Assembly: GCA_016000265.1 (NCBI GenBank)
Contig: JAECRL010000002.1
Coordinates: 1 to 64,000 of the forward strand
Direction: 5' to 3'
DNA: 64,000 bases
Source of the DNA: Burkholderiales bacterium
GTDB taxonomy: Bacteria; Pseudomonadota; Gammaproteobacteria; Burkholderiales; Burkholderiaceae_C
In this document: positions 39,744 to 48,242 of the stretch, piece by piece
Layout of the letters: the number at the start of each line of letters is the position of its first letter
Position numbering within the stretch: the stretch's first letter is position 1
Notes under the pieces: generated by a model
Database searches by the model: none
What the model was told of the DNA's origin: nothing
What the model saw: the letters and a program-made list of their open reading frames with translations, nothing else
Made by a program: the position numbers and the translations under genes

Positions 39744-40787
39744 ATGAGTTTTCGCACCCGCCCCGACCGCCCCGACCGCCTTGACCGCCTTGACCGCCCC
39801 GCGCGATTGAGTGCCCCCCTCCAGCGCCTGGCTGCCGCCCTGGCGCTGGGCGGGGCGCTGGCCCTGTCCGCTTCACCCGCGCTGGCCCGCGAGGGCGTGG
39901 AGGTGGGCAACCCCTCCGTGCTGGCTCGCCTGGTGCCGGCCGAGCAGCTGGAGCAGGCCGCCACCCAGCAGTACGGGCAGATGGTTCAGCAGGCGCGTCA
40001 GCAAAACGCCCTGCTGCCCGACCAGCACCCCCAGGTCGTGCGCCTGCGCACCATCGCCAAACGCATCATCCCGCACAGCCTGGCGTGGAACAAACGCGCG
40101 CCGCAATGGCAGTGGCAGGTCATCGTCATCCACTCCAAAGAGCTCAACGCCTTCTGCATGCCGGGCGGCAAGATCGCCTTCTACACCGGCATCCTGGAGC
40201 AGCTCAAGCTGACGGACGACGAGGTCGCGATGATCATGGGCCACGAGGTGGCGCACGCCCTGCGCGAGCACGCCCGCGAGCGCATCGGCAAGCAGACCGG
40301 GGTGCGCCTGGGCGCCAACGTGATCTCGGGCCTGCTGGGCCTGGGGGGCCTGGGGGACTCGCTGCTGAACATGGGCGGCCAGCTGCTGACGCTGACCTTC
40401 AGCCGCCAGGACGAGTCCGAAGCCGACCTCATCGGCATGGAGCTGGCCGCGCGCGCGGGCTACAACCCGCAGGCCGGCGTCACGCTGTGGCAGAAGATGG
40501 CGGCTGCGTCCAAGGGCGCGCCCCCGCAGTTCCTCTCCACCCACCCGTCGAGCGCCACCCGCATCCAGGACATCCAGGCCTCTTTGCCCAAGGTGATGCC
40601 GCTGTTCGAGCGCGCACCCAAGCCGCAGCAGCGCTGGGACGCGCCGGCGCGATCCGGCCTGAACGCGCTGGACCCGCTGCAGCTGTCGTTCTGGGGGCGT
40701 GGCGAGGCCCGGTTGGGGATGCCTCGCGTTGCGGGTCAGGTGCCTGGTCACGCGGCTGGCCACGCCCACGACCACGACCACGACTGA
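39744..40787 (+). CDS. Periplasmic M48-family zinc metalloprotease
   Basis: This 347-residue protein has a signal peptide (hydrophobic LAAALALGGALALSASPALA ending about residue 49) and a protease domain with zinc motif HEVAH (H167, E168, H171) and a third ligand in SEAD of DESEADLIGM. It resembles the BepA/LoiP/YggG group of outer-membrane quality-control proteases, without the TPR half of BepA. The C-terminus is His-rich (HAAGHAHDHDHD), a possible metal-holding tail. The N-terminus contains a nine-base tandem repeat coding DRP/DRL units. It converges on the MocR gene with a 29-bp gap. Confidence 0.9.
   Translation: MSFRTRPDRPDRLDRLDRPARLSAPLQRLAAALALGGALALSASPALAREGVEVGNPSVLARLVPAEQLEQAATQQYGQMVQQARQQNALLPDQHPQVVRLRTIAKRIIPHSLAWNKRAPQWQWQVIVIHSKELNAFCMPGGKIAFYTGILEQLKLTDDEVAMIMGHEVAHALREHARERIGKQTGVRLGANVISGLLGLGGLGDSLLNMGGQLLTLTFSRQDESEADLIGMELAARAGYNPQAGVTLWQKMAAASKGAPPQFLSTHPSSATRIQDIQASLPKVMPLFERAPKPQQRWDAPARSGLNALDPLQLSFWGRGEARLGMPRVAGQVPGHAAGHAHDHDHD
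39759..39800 (+). repeat. 9-bp tandem repeat in protease signal region
   Basis: About 4.7 copies of CGCC(CC/TT)GAC lie in the first 20 codons of the M48 gene and code Asp-Arg-Pro or Asp-Arg-Leu triplets in the positively charged region before the hydrophobic signal core. Copy changes stay in frame. Confidence 0.85.
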
Positions 40788-40793
40788 GCCGGG

Positions 40794-40832
40794 ATCAGCC
40801 CCGCATCAGCCCCACATCAGCCCTGCATCAGG
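40794..40832. repeat. 11-bp tandem repeat at convergent gene ends
   Basis: Three and a half copies of ATCAGCCC(C/T)(G/A)C span the gap between the M48 and MocR genes and include the MocR stop codon at 40817-40819. Each unit holds a minus-strand TGA. Confidence 0.85.
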
Positions 40833-42256
40833 CCGGCTGCCAGCTTGCCCACCCGGGCCAATGCGCGGCGCTCGGCCTCGCCCCACTTGCCGCCCAGGCC
40901 CAGTCGCATGCAGTGGCGAAAGCGGTCGTTGGCGCTGAACAGGCCGCCCGGGGCGATGCAGATGTGCTCGTCCAGGCAGGCCTCGAACAGCGCGATGGTG
41001 TCGACCTCCCCGGGCAGCTCCAGCCACAGGATGTAGCCGCCGGAAGGCGAGGTCATGCGCGTGCCTTTGGGGAAGTGGCGCGAGATCACGGCGCGCGCCT
41101 CGTCCATGCGCGCGGCCACCACGGCGCGCAGCTGGCGGTAGCCGGCCTCGATGCCGGGCTGCGTCAGCAAGTCGGCCAGGGCGCGCTGCAGCATCACGGT
41201 TTCGCTGCCGGAGGTGGCGGCTTTCAGGCGCTGCAGGCGTTGCAGCCGCTCGCTGCGCCCGGGTGCGGCGATCCAGCCCAGGCGCAGTCCCGGCGCGATG
41301 GTCTTGCTGAACGAGCCGCACAGCATCACCTGCCCGCCGGTGTCGAAGGACTGCACCGCGCGGCGGCGGTCGTCGTCTTCGCAGAGGTCGTTGTAGAGCA
41401 CGTCTTCGATCAGCGGCACCTGGTGGCGCGCGACCATCTGCGCCAGGCGCTTGCGCTCGGCCAGCGGCATGCTGCAGCCCAGCGGGTTCGACAGCGTCGG
41501 CACCACCAGGATGGCCTTGACGGGCTGGGTGTCGAGCGCCAGCTGCAGCGCGTCGAGCGACAGGCCGGTGCGCGGGTGCGTGGGGATCTCCAGCGCGCGC
41601 AGGCCCAGGCTTTCGAGGATTTCCAGGAAGCCGTAGTAGGTGGGCGACTCCAGCGCCACCACGTCGCCCGGCTGCGTCACGGTGCGCAGGCACAGCGTGA
41701 TCGACTCCAGGCAGCTGCTGGTGACGATGACGTCGTCGGCGTCGACGTGGCTGCCCATGCGCAGGGCGTGGCGCGCGATGGCCTGGCGCAGCAACCCGTC
41801 TCCGGGGCCGAAGGGGTACTGGCAGAGGGTGGCGCGGTGGCGTTGCGTGGCGCGGCTGACGGCGCGGCGCACGCGCTCCTGGGCGAAGAGGGCCGCGTCG
41901 GGGCAGGCCGCGCCGAAGGAGACGTAGTCGGGGTGGTGGGCCAGGCTCATCATCTTGCCGGCCATCTCGCTGATGCCCACGGGCACGGAGCGGCGCGGCG
42001 GGCGCGAGGTGTCGGGCTCGGGCAGCTGGGGCGGGCGCGCGGCCACGAAGTAGCCCGAGCGCGGACGGGCCTCGATGAGTCGGGCGTCTTCGAGCGTGCG
42101 GTAGGCCTGCACGACGGTGGACTGCGACACGCCGTGCTGGTGGGCCAGGTTGCGCACCGAGGGGATGCGCTCGCCGCGTGGCAGCGTGCCGGTGCGGATC
42201 TGGCGCGCCATGGCGTCGGCGATCTTGAGGTAGAGGGTGTCGGCCTGCGGGTGCAT
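40817..42256 (-). CDS. MocR-type regulator (GntR HTH fused to aminotransferase)
   Basis: This 479-residue protein has an N-terminal GntR winged HTH (about 5-75; LYLKIADAMARQIRTGTLPR, RIPSVRNLAHQHGVSQSTV) and a class I aminotransferase-like domain (about 110-470). The PLP lysine is in CGSFSKTIAPGLRLGW, so cofactor binding is likely kept. MocR proteins usually sense PLP or an amino-donor metabolite and control a neighbouring gene. Here the divergent neighbour is a DUF2917 gene, an association I know from other Burkholderiales. Confidence 0.93.
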   Translation of the reverse strand: MHPQADTLYLKIADAMARQIRTGTLPRGERIPSVRNLAHQHGVSQSTVVQAYRTLEDARLIEARPRSGYFVAARPPQLPEPDTSRPPRRSVPVGISEMAGKMMSLAHHPDYVSFGAACPDAALFAQERVRRAVSRATQRHRATLCQYPFGPGDGLLRQAIARHALRMGSHVDADDVIVTSSCLESITLCLRTVTQPGDVVALESPTYYGFLEILESLGLRALEIPTHPRTGLSLDALQLALDTQPVKAILVVPTLSNPLGCSMPLAERKRLAQMVARHQVPLIEDVLYNDLCEDDDRRRAVQSFDTGGQVMLCGSFSKTIAPGLRLGWIAAPGRSERLQRLQRLKAATSGSETVMLQRALADLLTQPGIEAGYRQLRAVVAARMDEARAVISRHFPKGTRMTSPSGGYILWLELPGEVDTIALFEACLDEHICIAPGGLFSANDRFRHCMRLGLGGKWGEAERRALARVGKLAAGLMQG

Positions 42257-42441
42257 GGGGTCATTCTGTATGGAATGCGCGCGAGTTGACCAGCACAGAT
42301 GAGCATGCACCCGACCGACACAGCCCGATCGACACAGCCGGGGGCGCTGCGGCCTGTGTGGGTGACATTGGCCGGCGGCTGATGCGGTCGACCCGAGCAG
42401 TTGGGTCCTAAGGTGGGGGGCCATTCACACCAGGGCTTGCC

Positions 42442-42795
42442 ATGTTCAATTGGATCCGGGGGCGGGGCCCCACCCATCCGCGTCCGCTGCCTCGCGGGCC
42501 CGTTGACCAGCCCGTTGAGCTGCCCGCCGGTTCGGTCCACCGGCTGCGGTTGCGTGCCGGCGATGCGTTGCTGGTGCGTCGCGGGCGGGTGTGGATGACC
42601 CGCTCGGGTGACCTGCGTGACCACCTGCTCACCCCCGGCCAGGGGCACGTGGCGCCCCGATCGGAAGACGTGGTGCTGGAGTCCGTCGCGCAGGGCGGCA
42701 GCGTGTACGAATGCCAGGCATCGCTTCGGACAGGGAATGTTTCACGGGTGCTGGGCCGGCTGTGGTCATCAAGATTGCCCGCAGCCAACCGATGA
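42442..42795 (+). CDS. DUF2917 family protein
   Basis: This 117-residue protein has the DUF2917 core: [20 protein letters not shown], then [20 protein letters not shown], in residues 27-70. It looks like a small all-beta, cupin-like module. Function is unknown; such genes often sit beside MocR or LysR regulators in betaproteobacteria, as here (185-bp divergent gap). The last 27 bp of the gene overlap a sigma-28-like promoter for the following chemoreceptor. Confidence 0.8.
   Translation: MFNWIRGRGPTHPRPLPRGPVDQPVELPAGSVHRLRLRAGDALLVRRGRVWMTRSGDLRDHLLTPGQGHVAPRSEDVVLESVAQGGSVYECQASLRTGNVSRVLGRLWSSRLPAANR
42769..42795 (+). promoter_or_regulatory. Candidate FliA (sigma-28) promoter for the receptor at 42855
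   Basis: TCAAGATT, an 11-bp spacer and ACCGATGA match the sigma-28 consensus TAAAGTTT-N11-GCCGATAA at six of eight positions in both boxes. The box ends 60 bp before the receptor ATG and lies in the 3' end of the DUF2917 gene. Confidence 0.6.
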
Positions 42796-42854
42796 CACAG
42801 GGGTCGCAGGTGTCGATGAGCACCGCGCTTTTTGATGACATCGAAGGACCCCAG

Positions 42855-44417
42855 ATGAGCAACCGTTCGAAAACCACCGTCGCCACCCGCCTGGCCCAGG
42901 GCTTCGGGGGTGTGACCTTCCTGGGGCTGCTGATCGCAGGGGTGGCCGTTTTCGTCATGCAGGACGTGAGCTCGAAGCTGGATTCGCTGGCCAAGGACCG
43001 CATGGTCAAGGTCGAGAAGTTCTCGGAGTTCAAGGGCAACCTCAGCCTGATCGCCGCGTTGGGTCGCGACATCCTGCTCAGCCAGGATCCGGCCTTCGAA
43101 GCGTCGGCTCAAGCCACCATCGCCAAGACCCGGGAGCGCAACACCGAGCTGCTGGGCGAGCTCGACAAGTTGATCCAGCTGCCGGAGGGGCGCCGGCTCT
43201 TGCAGGTGATCAACGACAACCGACCCGGCTACAACCAGCTGATCCAGCAAGCGATCGACGCCGACAAGAGCGGCGAACTTGAACAGGCCAAGCAGATCAT
43301 GCTGGGCCAGGCCCGCGAAAAGCGTCAGGCCATCTTCGATGCCGTGGACGAGTCCATTCGCATGCAGCAGAAGCTGGCCTACGGGTATGCCGAAGAGGCC
43401 ACTCAGGAAACGCGCAGCACCGTCATCGGCATGTCGGTGCTGGGCGCCTTGATGGCCCTCATCGGCGTGGGCGTGACCTGGGGCATCGGCCGCAACCTGC
43501 GCCATGCGCTGGGCGCCGAGCCCGATGAACTCGCTGCCGTGGCCCAGAAGGTGGCCGATGGCGACCTGCACCCGATCGACGGGGGCGTTCGGGCGCCGCG
43601 TGGCAGCGTGCTGGCGGCCTTGTCGGACATGCAGGTGCGGCTGGCCGGCATCGTCAGCCAGGTGCGCACCAGCAGCGAGAGCATCGCCACGGGGTCGTCG
43701 CAGATCGCCATGGGCAACGCCGACCTGAGCCAGCGCACCGAAGAGCAGGCTTCGAACCTGCAACAAACCGCCGCTTCGATGGAAGAGATTTCAGGCACGG
43801 TGCGTGGCAACGCGGAAACCGCCATGCAGGCCAGCCAGCTGGCCGGGCAGGCCGCCTCGACGGCGTCACGCGGCGGCGAGGTGATGGGCCACCTGGTCGG
43901 CACGATGAAGGAGATTTCACAGGCCTCGGGCAAGATCTCCGAGATCATCGGCGTGATCGATGGCATCGCCTTCCAGACCAACATCCTGGCGCTCAACGCC
44001 GCGGTGGAGGCCGCGCGGGCCGGTGAACAGGGCCGGGGTTTCGCCGTGGTGGCCAGCGAGGTGCGCACCCTGGCGCAGCGCTCGGCCAACGCCGCGCGCG
44101 AGATCAAATCCCTCATCCAGGCCAACGTCGAGAAGGTGCAGCAAGGCGAGACCCAAGCCGACCAGGCGGGGCAGTCCATTGGCGACATCGTCGACCAGGT
44201 GCAGCGCGTCAACGTGATGATCAGCGAGATCTCGCACGCCTCGGATCAGCAGTCCACTGGCATCGGTCAGGTGGGCGACGCCATCACCCAGCTCGACCAG
44301 GTGACCCAGCAGAACGCGGCCCTGGTCGAAGAAAGCGCCGCCGCCGCGGAAAGCCTGCGTGTGCAGGCCGACAAGCTCGCCGAGATGGTGGGGGTGTTCA
44401 AGCTGGCGCGCGTTTGA
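42855..44417 (+). CDS. Transmembrane chemoreceptor with four-helix-bundle sensor
   Basis: This 520-residue receptor has TM1 (about 15-36), a periplasmic helical domain (37-190) of the 4HB_MCP type, TM2 (about 193-214), HAMP and an MA domain with tip [20 protein letters not shown]. It ends FKLARV without a CheR-binding pentapeptide. AAGGACCCC lies directly upstream of the ATG. The cytoplasmic half is close to that of the DWETF receptor, so both should share one array. The ligand is unknown. Confidence 0.93.
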   Translation: MSNRSKTTVATRLAQGFGGVTFLGLLIAGVAVFVMQDVSSKLDSLAKDRMVKVEKFSEFKGNLSLIAALGRDILLSQDPAFEASAQATIAKTRERNTELLGELDKLIQLPEGRRLLQVINDNRPGYNQLIQQAIDADKSGELEQAKQIMLGQAREKRQAIFDAVDESIRMQQKLAYGYAEEATQETRSTVIGMSVLGALMALIGVGVTWGIGRNLRHALGAEPDELAAVAQKVADGDLHPIDGGVRAPRGSVLAALSDMQVRLAGIVSQVRTSSESIATGSSQIAMGNADLSQRTEEQASNLQQTAASMEEISGTVRGNAETAMQASQLAGQAASTASRGGEVMGHLVGTMKEISQASGKISEIIGVIDGIAFQTNILALNAAVEAARAGEQGRGFAVVASEVRTLAQRSANAAREIKSLIQANVEKVQQGETQADQAGQSIGDIVDQVQRVNVMISEISHASDQQSTGIGQVGDAITQLDQVTQQNAALVEESAAAAESLRVQADKLAEMVGVFKLARV

Positions 44418-44428
44418 GTCCGTGAGGC

Positions 44429-44803
44429 TCAGCGAGGCTCGCGAGGGGGCGCCCCGGTGTCCCGCGCACACAGGGCGCCGCCCAGCACCTGCTTCTTCAT
44501 CAGGTAAGCCACCAGCTCGAAGATGGCCAGCGGCGCCAGGCCGAGCAGCACGACGTCGGTGAGCACCTCGCGCCAGGCTCGTCGCTGGAGGTTGACGCGC
44601 AGCAGGTGCCGGTGCGCCTGCTGGTGCAGCCTGGGGCAATCGACCACGATGTCGTGCGCGTGTCGAAAGTGCTGGTGAGCCGCTTCGAGCTGCCCCGTGC
44701 GTTCGCACTGCAGGCCGCTTTGCCAGGCGGCTTCGGCTTGCCTGGCGACGTCGTCGATGTGGGTCAAAGAGGTCGAGGAGGTCACGAGGGGCCGGGTGCT
44801 CAT
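44429..44803 (-). CDS. Hypothetical protein with TPR-like helices and one membrane segment
   Basis: This 124-residue protein is not recognised. Residues 15-75 are helical with a TPR-like pattern (AEAAWQSGLQCERTGQLEAA, HQHFRHAHDIVVDCPRLHQQ), and residues 84-103 are hydrophobic (LTDVVLLGLAPLAIFELVAY), which suggests a membrane anchor. The start overlaps the TetR stop by 4 bp and has a GGAG site, so it should be cotranslated with the regulator. It might be a membrane-linked accessory to the TetR locus, but no function can be given. Confidence 0.65.
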   Translation of the reverse strand: MSTRPLVTSSTSLTHIDDVARQAEAAWQSGLQCERTGQLEAAHQHFRHAHDIVVDCPRLHQQAHRHLLRVNLQRRAWREVLTDVVLLGLAPLAIFELVAYLMKKQVLGGALCARDTGAPPREPR

Positions 44804-45420
44804 GGTTGGCTCCGTGCGGTTGGGGGGTGTTGTGTCACCGTGCCCATCACGAGGATGGCCAGCAGTTCTTCGGACTCTGCCAGCAGCGCATCGCGCTGCT
44901 CCGGGCCTTCCAGGTAGCGCACCACCAGGGCGTACACGGCACGGCCGTAGACGGCCAGCACGCGCAGCCACACCTCGTCGTGCCCCTCGGGCAGCAGCTT
45001 CATGGCGCGCTGCTCGCGCAGCATGTCGCGCCTGAGCTCATCCAGGCAGCGTTGCAGTCCCAGCCGCCCTTCGCTGGGCGGGCCGTGCAGCGTGCGGTAA
45101 GCCACCAGGAACAGGTCGCGGTGCCCGGCTGCGAAGTCGAACAACCAGCCCACCACCCGGCGCACCACCGAGGGGTCGCGAGCCACGTCGGCGCGGGCCG
45201 CGCGGGTGCCCTCACGCAGTTGCGCGGTGAACTCGTCCAGCAACTGCACCTGCAATTGCCCCAGGCTGTCGAAGTGCCGGTAAAAGGTGTTGTGGTTGAG
45301 CCCGGCCTCGCGAGCGAGTTCGCGCAGCGACAGCGTCTCCGCCTGCTGCTGGCGCGCCAGCAGGCGCAGGGCGGCGTCCATCAGCGCGCGCTTGCCCGCG
45401 GCCATCTCCGGGTTTTGCAT
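44800..45420 (-). CDS. TetR-family transcriptional regulator
   Basis: The regulator has about 206 residues, with an N-terminal HTH (LSLRELAREAGLNHNTFYRHF, read here as SLRELAREAGLNHNTFYRHF) around residues 30-50 and a helical ligand domain whose sequence is not assignable to a substrate. The chosen start, ATG at 45420 (MQNPEMAAG), leaves the normal short arm before the HTH. An alternative ATG at 45441 would place the start codon inside an operator. It is divergent from an FAH-family gene, and two palindromes lie between them, so it probably represses both directions. Confidence 0.85.
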   Translation of the reverse strand: MQNPEMAAGKRALMDAALRLLARQQQAETLSLRELAREAGLNHNTFYRHFDSLGQLQVQLLDEFTAQLREGTRAARADVARDPSVVRRVVGWLFDFAAGHRDLFLVAYRTLHGPPSEGRLGLQRCLDELRRDMLREQRAMKLLPEGHDEVWLRVLAVYGRAVYALVVRYLEGPEQRDALLAESEELLAILVMGTVTQHPPTARSQP

Positions 45421-45433
45421 GTTTGACGAAGGG

Positions 45434-45468
45434 GTATCCATTTGGCTACATTGTATCCATCTGGATAC
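45434..45468. promoter_or_regulatory. Two tandem palindromic operators of the TetR locus
   Basis: Site 2 (45453-45468) is a perfect palindrome, GTATCCA-TC-TGGATAC. Site 1 (45434-45449), GTATCCA-TT-TGGCTAC, differs at one position. Their centres are 19 bp apart, close to two helical turns. They lie between the tetR and FAH-gene start codons and overlap the probable promoters. Confidence 0.8.
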
Positions 45469-45481
45469 TTTGGGGTCAAAC

Positions 45482-46360
45482 ATGCGCTGGCGTCGGATGA
45501 AATCAACCGCGGCTCACGAGCCGGCGTGGCACGTCGAGGAGGCGCGAGGCTGGCGTTTGGCCACGCCCGCCGAGTGCGCCACGCGCGCCTGGTTGCCCGA
45601 GCCCATGCCGGGTGTGGCCTTGCCCTTTCAGCCCCGGTCCTTTCGCGACTGCAGCCTGTACGAGCGGCACTGGGTGCAGGCCTCGCGGGGCTACGTCAGG
45701 CGCTTCATGCCGATGGCCGGCCTGTTCACGTGCGCGTACGAGCGACTGTTGCGCAGGCCGTTTCCGGCCTTCCAGCCCCACCCGCTGGCCGTGCAGCAGC
45801 CCGTGTACTACTTCGGCAACCACCTCAGCTTCGTGCCCAGCGGCACGCCCATGAGGGCCCCCCGTTTCACCCAGGCGCTGGATTACGAGCTGGAGCTGGG
45901 GGCGGTGCTGGCCAAGCCTTTGCACAACGCCACGCCCGAGCAGGCGCTCGACGCCATCGGCGGCTTCGTGGTCGTCAACGACTGGAGTGCGCGCGACGTC
46001 CAGCGCCGCGAAATGGGCACGGGCCTGGGGCCGCAAAAGAGCAAGCACTTCTGCAACTCCATGTCCGACGAGGTCGTGGACGCCGCCGATGTCTGGCCGC
46101 ACATCGAGCAATTGCAGGCGCGGGTCGAGGTCAACGGCGTGACGGTGGCGCGCACCAGCACGGCCGGCATGCTGCACGATTGGGGGCGCACCTTGAGCCA
46201 CCTGTCGATGGACGAGCCCCTGTGGCCGGGCGAGCTCATCGCCACGGGCACGCTGCCCCACGGCTGCGCCATGGAAAACGGGCGTTGGCTGCGCCCGGGT
46301 GACACCCTCCACCTGGTGATCGAGGGCGTGGGCGAGATCCGTCACCGGCTGGAGGCCTGA
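45482..46360 (+). CDS. Fumarylacetoacetate hydrolase family protein
   Basis: The protein has about 292 residues. Its C-terminal FAH fold is recognised from the metal-binding segment ALDYELELGAVL, the motif FVVVNDWSARDVQRRE and the late segment ELIATGTLPHG. It should hydrolyse or decarboxylate a 2-oxo or 1,3-diketo acid in a ring-cleavage pathway, but the substrate is not defined. Another ATG at 45497 is possible. It forms an operon with the following metallo-beta-lactamase-fold gene (2-bp gap) under the divergent TetR regulator. Confidence 0.85.
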   Translation: MRWRRMKSTAAHEPAWHVEEARGWRLATPAECATRAWLPEPMPGVALPFQPRSFRDCSLYERHWVQASRGYVRRFMPMAGLFTCAYERLLRRPFPAFQPHPLAVQQPVYYFGNHLSFVPSGTPMRAPRFTQALDYELELGAVLAKPLHNATPEQALDAIGGFVVVNDWSARDVQRREMGTGLGPQKSKHFCNSMSDEVVDAADVWPHIEQLQARVEVNGVTVARTSTAGMLHDWGRTLSHLSMDEPLWPGELIATGTLPHGCAMENGRWLRPGDTLHLVIEGVGEIRHRLEA

Positions 46361-46362
46361 GC

Positions 46363-47427
46363 ATGAGCCGCTTGATCGCGGGCACGGGCCGCAAGCGAAC
46401 CCGCCTGGGTGACGCGACCCTGTTCGCCGAGGGCCTGCACGAGGTGGCGCCCAACACCTTTGCCTGGATGGTGCCCAACGGCAGCTGGGGTGAAACCAAC
46501 CTGGGCCTGGTGCGTTGTGGCGACCAGTCGGTGTTGATCGACACCTGCTGGGACCTGCACTTCATGCGCGAGGTGCTGCAACACGCCCAGCCCGTGCTGC
46601 GGCACGCCCCCATCCGACACGTGATCAACACGCACGCCGATGGTGACCACTGGTGGGGCAACCAGTTGTTTGCCCAGGTGCCCATCACGGCGACCCAGGC
46701 GAGCGCCGACCAGGTTCATCGGCACCCCCCAGCGCAACTGCGCGCCTTGCAACTCGGCGCGACCTTGATGCAGCGCCTGCCCGTGGCCCAGGTGGACGCC
46801 CTGGGCCGCTACATGGGCGACATGCTGCGCCCCTACCGCTTCCAAGGCGTGAAGGTGCAAGCGCCGACCCACACGTTTTCGGGTGAGACCACGCTGGATG
46901 TGGGGGGCGTGGTGCTGCACCTCACCGAGGTGGGGCCGGGGCACACCGATGGCGATTGCATCGTGCACCTGCCTCAGCGCGGCGTGGTCTACACGGGCGA
47001 CATCCTTTTCGTGGGCGTGACGCCTGTGGCCTGGGCCGGGCCGGTCTCGGGCATCGTTGCGGCGCTCGAGCGGGTGCTGGCCCTGCGCCCCGAGGTCATC
47101 GTGCCGGGGCACGGCTGGCTGGCCTCCCCGGCCGATGTTCAGCTGCAGATCGACTACTGGGACTGGGCGCAAAGCGCCCTGCATCCGCTGGCCCGCACCG
47201 GCATGGCGCCTTTGCAGGCCAGCCGTGAAGCCCTGGCATCTCGCACCTTCAATGCGTCGCCGTTTGCCGGGTGGATCGCGCCCGAGCGCCTGTTCACCTC
47301 GGCCTGCACGCTGTGGCGCGAGTGGGGCGTGGACACCGGCGCCCTGGCTGGCCCCATGGCCGCGCTGGGCGCGCTGGACCACTTTCGCAAGCAGGCCAGC
47401 CTGGTCAGCGCCGCAAGAACGGGTTGA
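46363..47427 (+). CDS. Metallo-beta-lactamase fold hydrolase
   Basis: This 354-residue MBL-fold protein has the zinc motif INTHADGDHWWGN (HxHxDH reads HADGDH, with Asp in place of the first inner His), later ligands in GPGHTDGD and TGDILF, and VPGHGWL. A C-terminal helical extension spans about 255-354. The Asn-Thr-His-Ala-Asp-Gly-Asp-His form is typical of SoxH/quinoprotein-relay-like hydrolases acting on unknown esters or thioesters. It is coupled to the FAH gene. The last 23 bp overlap the 3' end of the convergent gene on the other strand. Confidence 0.85.
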   Translation: MSRLIAGTGRKRTRLGDATLFAEGLHEVAPNTFAWMVPNGSWGETNLGLVRCGDQSVLIDTCWDLHFMREVLQHAQPVLRHAPIRHVINTHADGDHWWGNQLFAQVPITATQASADQVHRHPPAQLRALQLGATLMQRLPVAQVDALGRYMGDMLRPYRFQGVKVQAPTHTFSGETTLDVGGVVLHLTEVGPGHTDGDCIVHLPQRGVVYTGDILFVGVTPVAWAGPVSGIVAALERVLALRPEVIVPGHGWLASPADVQLQIDYWDWAQSALHPLARTGMAPLQASREALASRTFNASPFAGWIAPERLFTSACTLWREWGVDTGALAGPMAALGALDHFRKQASLVSAARTG

Positions 47428-48040
47428 AGCGCCGCTCCTCACCGAAGGTGCTCTCGGGCCCGTGCCCCGGCGTGAAGGTGATGTCGTCGCCCAGCGGCAG
47501 CAGGTGCTGCGTGATGGCACGGATCAGGTCGGCGTGGTTGCCTTGCGGGAAGTCGGTGCGGCCGATGCCCCCGGCAAACAGCACGTCGCCCACGAAGGCG
47601 TGGCGCGTGCCCTCGTGGAAGAACACGACGTGGCCTGGGGTGTGCCCAGGGCAGTGCAGCACCTTCAGCGTCTGTTTGCCGATGCCGACCTCGTCGCCAT
47701 CGTGCAGCCAGCGCGTGGGCGCGAAGGCCTCGGCCTGCGGGAAGCCGAACATCTGGCTTTGCTGGGGCAGGGCGTCGATCCAGAACTGATCGCCCTCGTG
47801 CGGCCCGACGATGGGCAGCCCCAGCGTGCGCGCCAGCGTGCCGGTGCCCCCGGCGTGGTCGATGTGGGCGTGGGTGAGCCACAGGGCCTTGAGCGTCAGG
47901 CCGCGCTCTTCCACGGCTTGCAGCAGCGTGCCGATGTCGCCGCCCGGGTCGATCAAGGCGGCTTCGCTCGTCTCGTCGCACCAGACGAGGGAGCAGTTCT
48001 GTTCGAAGGCGGTGACGGGGAGGGTGAGTCGGTGGAGCAT
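47405..48040 (-). CDS. Glyoxalase II-like metallo-hydrolase
   Basis: This 211-residue MBL-fold protein has motif LTHAHIDHAGG (HxHxDH), CPGHTPGHVVF, the bridging aspartate in FVGDVLF and a terminal TPGHGP histidine. The short length without the glyoxalase II substrate domain fits the YcbL-like group. It should hydrolyse a thioester such as S-lactoylglutathione, which is not proven. The start at 48040 (MLHRLTLPV) is chosen over an upstream ATG because family members begin with this strand. Confidence 0.88.
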   Translation of the reverse strand: MLHRLTLPVTAFEQNCSLVWCDETSEAALIDPGGDIGTLLQAVEERGLTLKALWLTHAHIDHAGGTGTLARTLGLPIVGPHEGDQFWIDALPQQSQMFGFPQAEAFAPTRWLHDGDEVGIGKQTLKVLHCPGHTPGHVVFFHEGTRHAFVGDVLFAGGIGRTDFPQGNHADLIRAITQHLLPLGDDITFTPGHGPESTFGEERRFNPFLRR

Positions 48041-48125
48041 GGGGAAAGTATGGGCGTCGGATGCCAAAGTTTCAAACGGCGCATGCGGCGTGGGCGGGCT
48101 GGCTCAGCTTGAATCACGCAGCCGG

Positions 48126-48148
48126 TTTTGCATTACATTACTGTAAAA
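48126..48148. promoter_or_regulatory. AT-rich dyad before the HAD-SDR operon
   Basis: TTACA-TTAC-TGTAA (48133-48146) is a perfect short palindrome inside a longer near-palindrome (TTTTGCA...TGTAAAA, 48126-48148), in a strongly AT-rich patch about 95 bp before the HAD gene. It could be an operator for the operon or for the divergent hydrolase. Confidence 0.5.
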
Positions 48149-48242
48149 TTAATTTGCGATCCTGATCTTCGAAGCGAGTTGAACACACGGTGCTCGCGCG
48201 GGCGGTCCCAGGGGTGAGCACGTTGAAGAGCAAGGGCCCATG

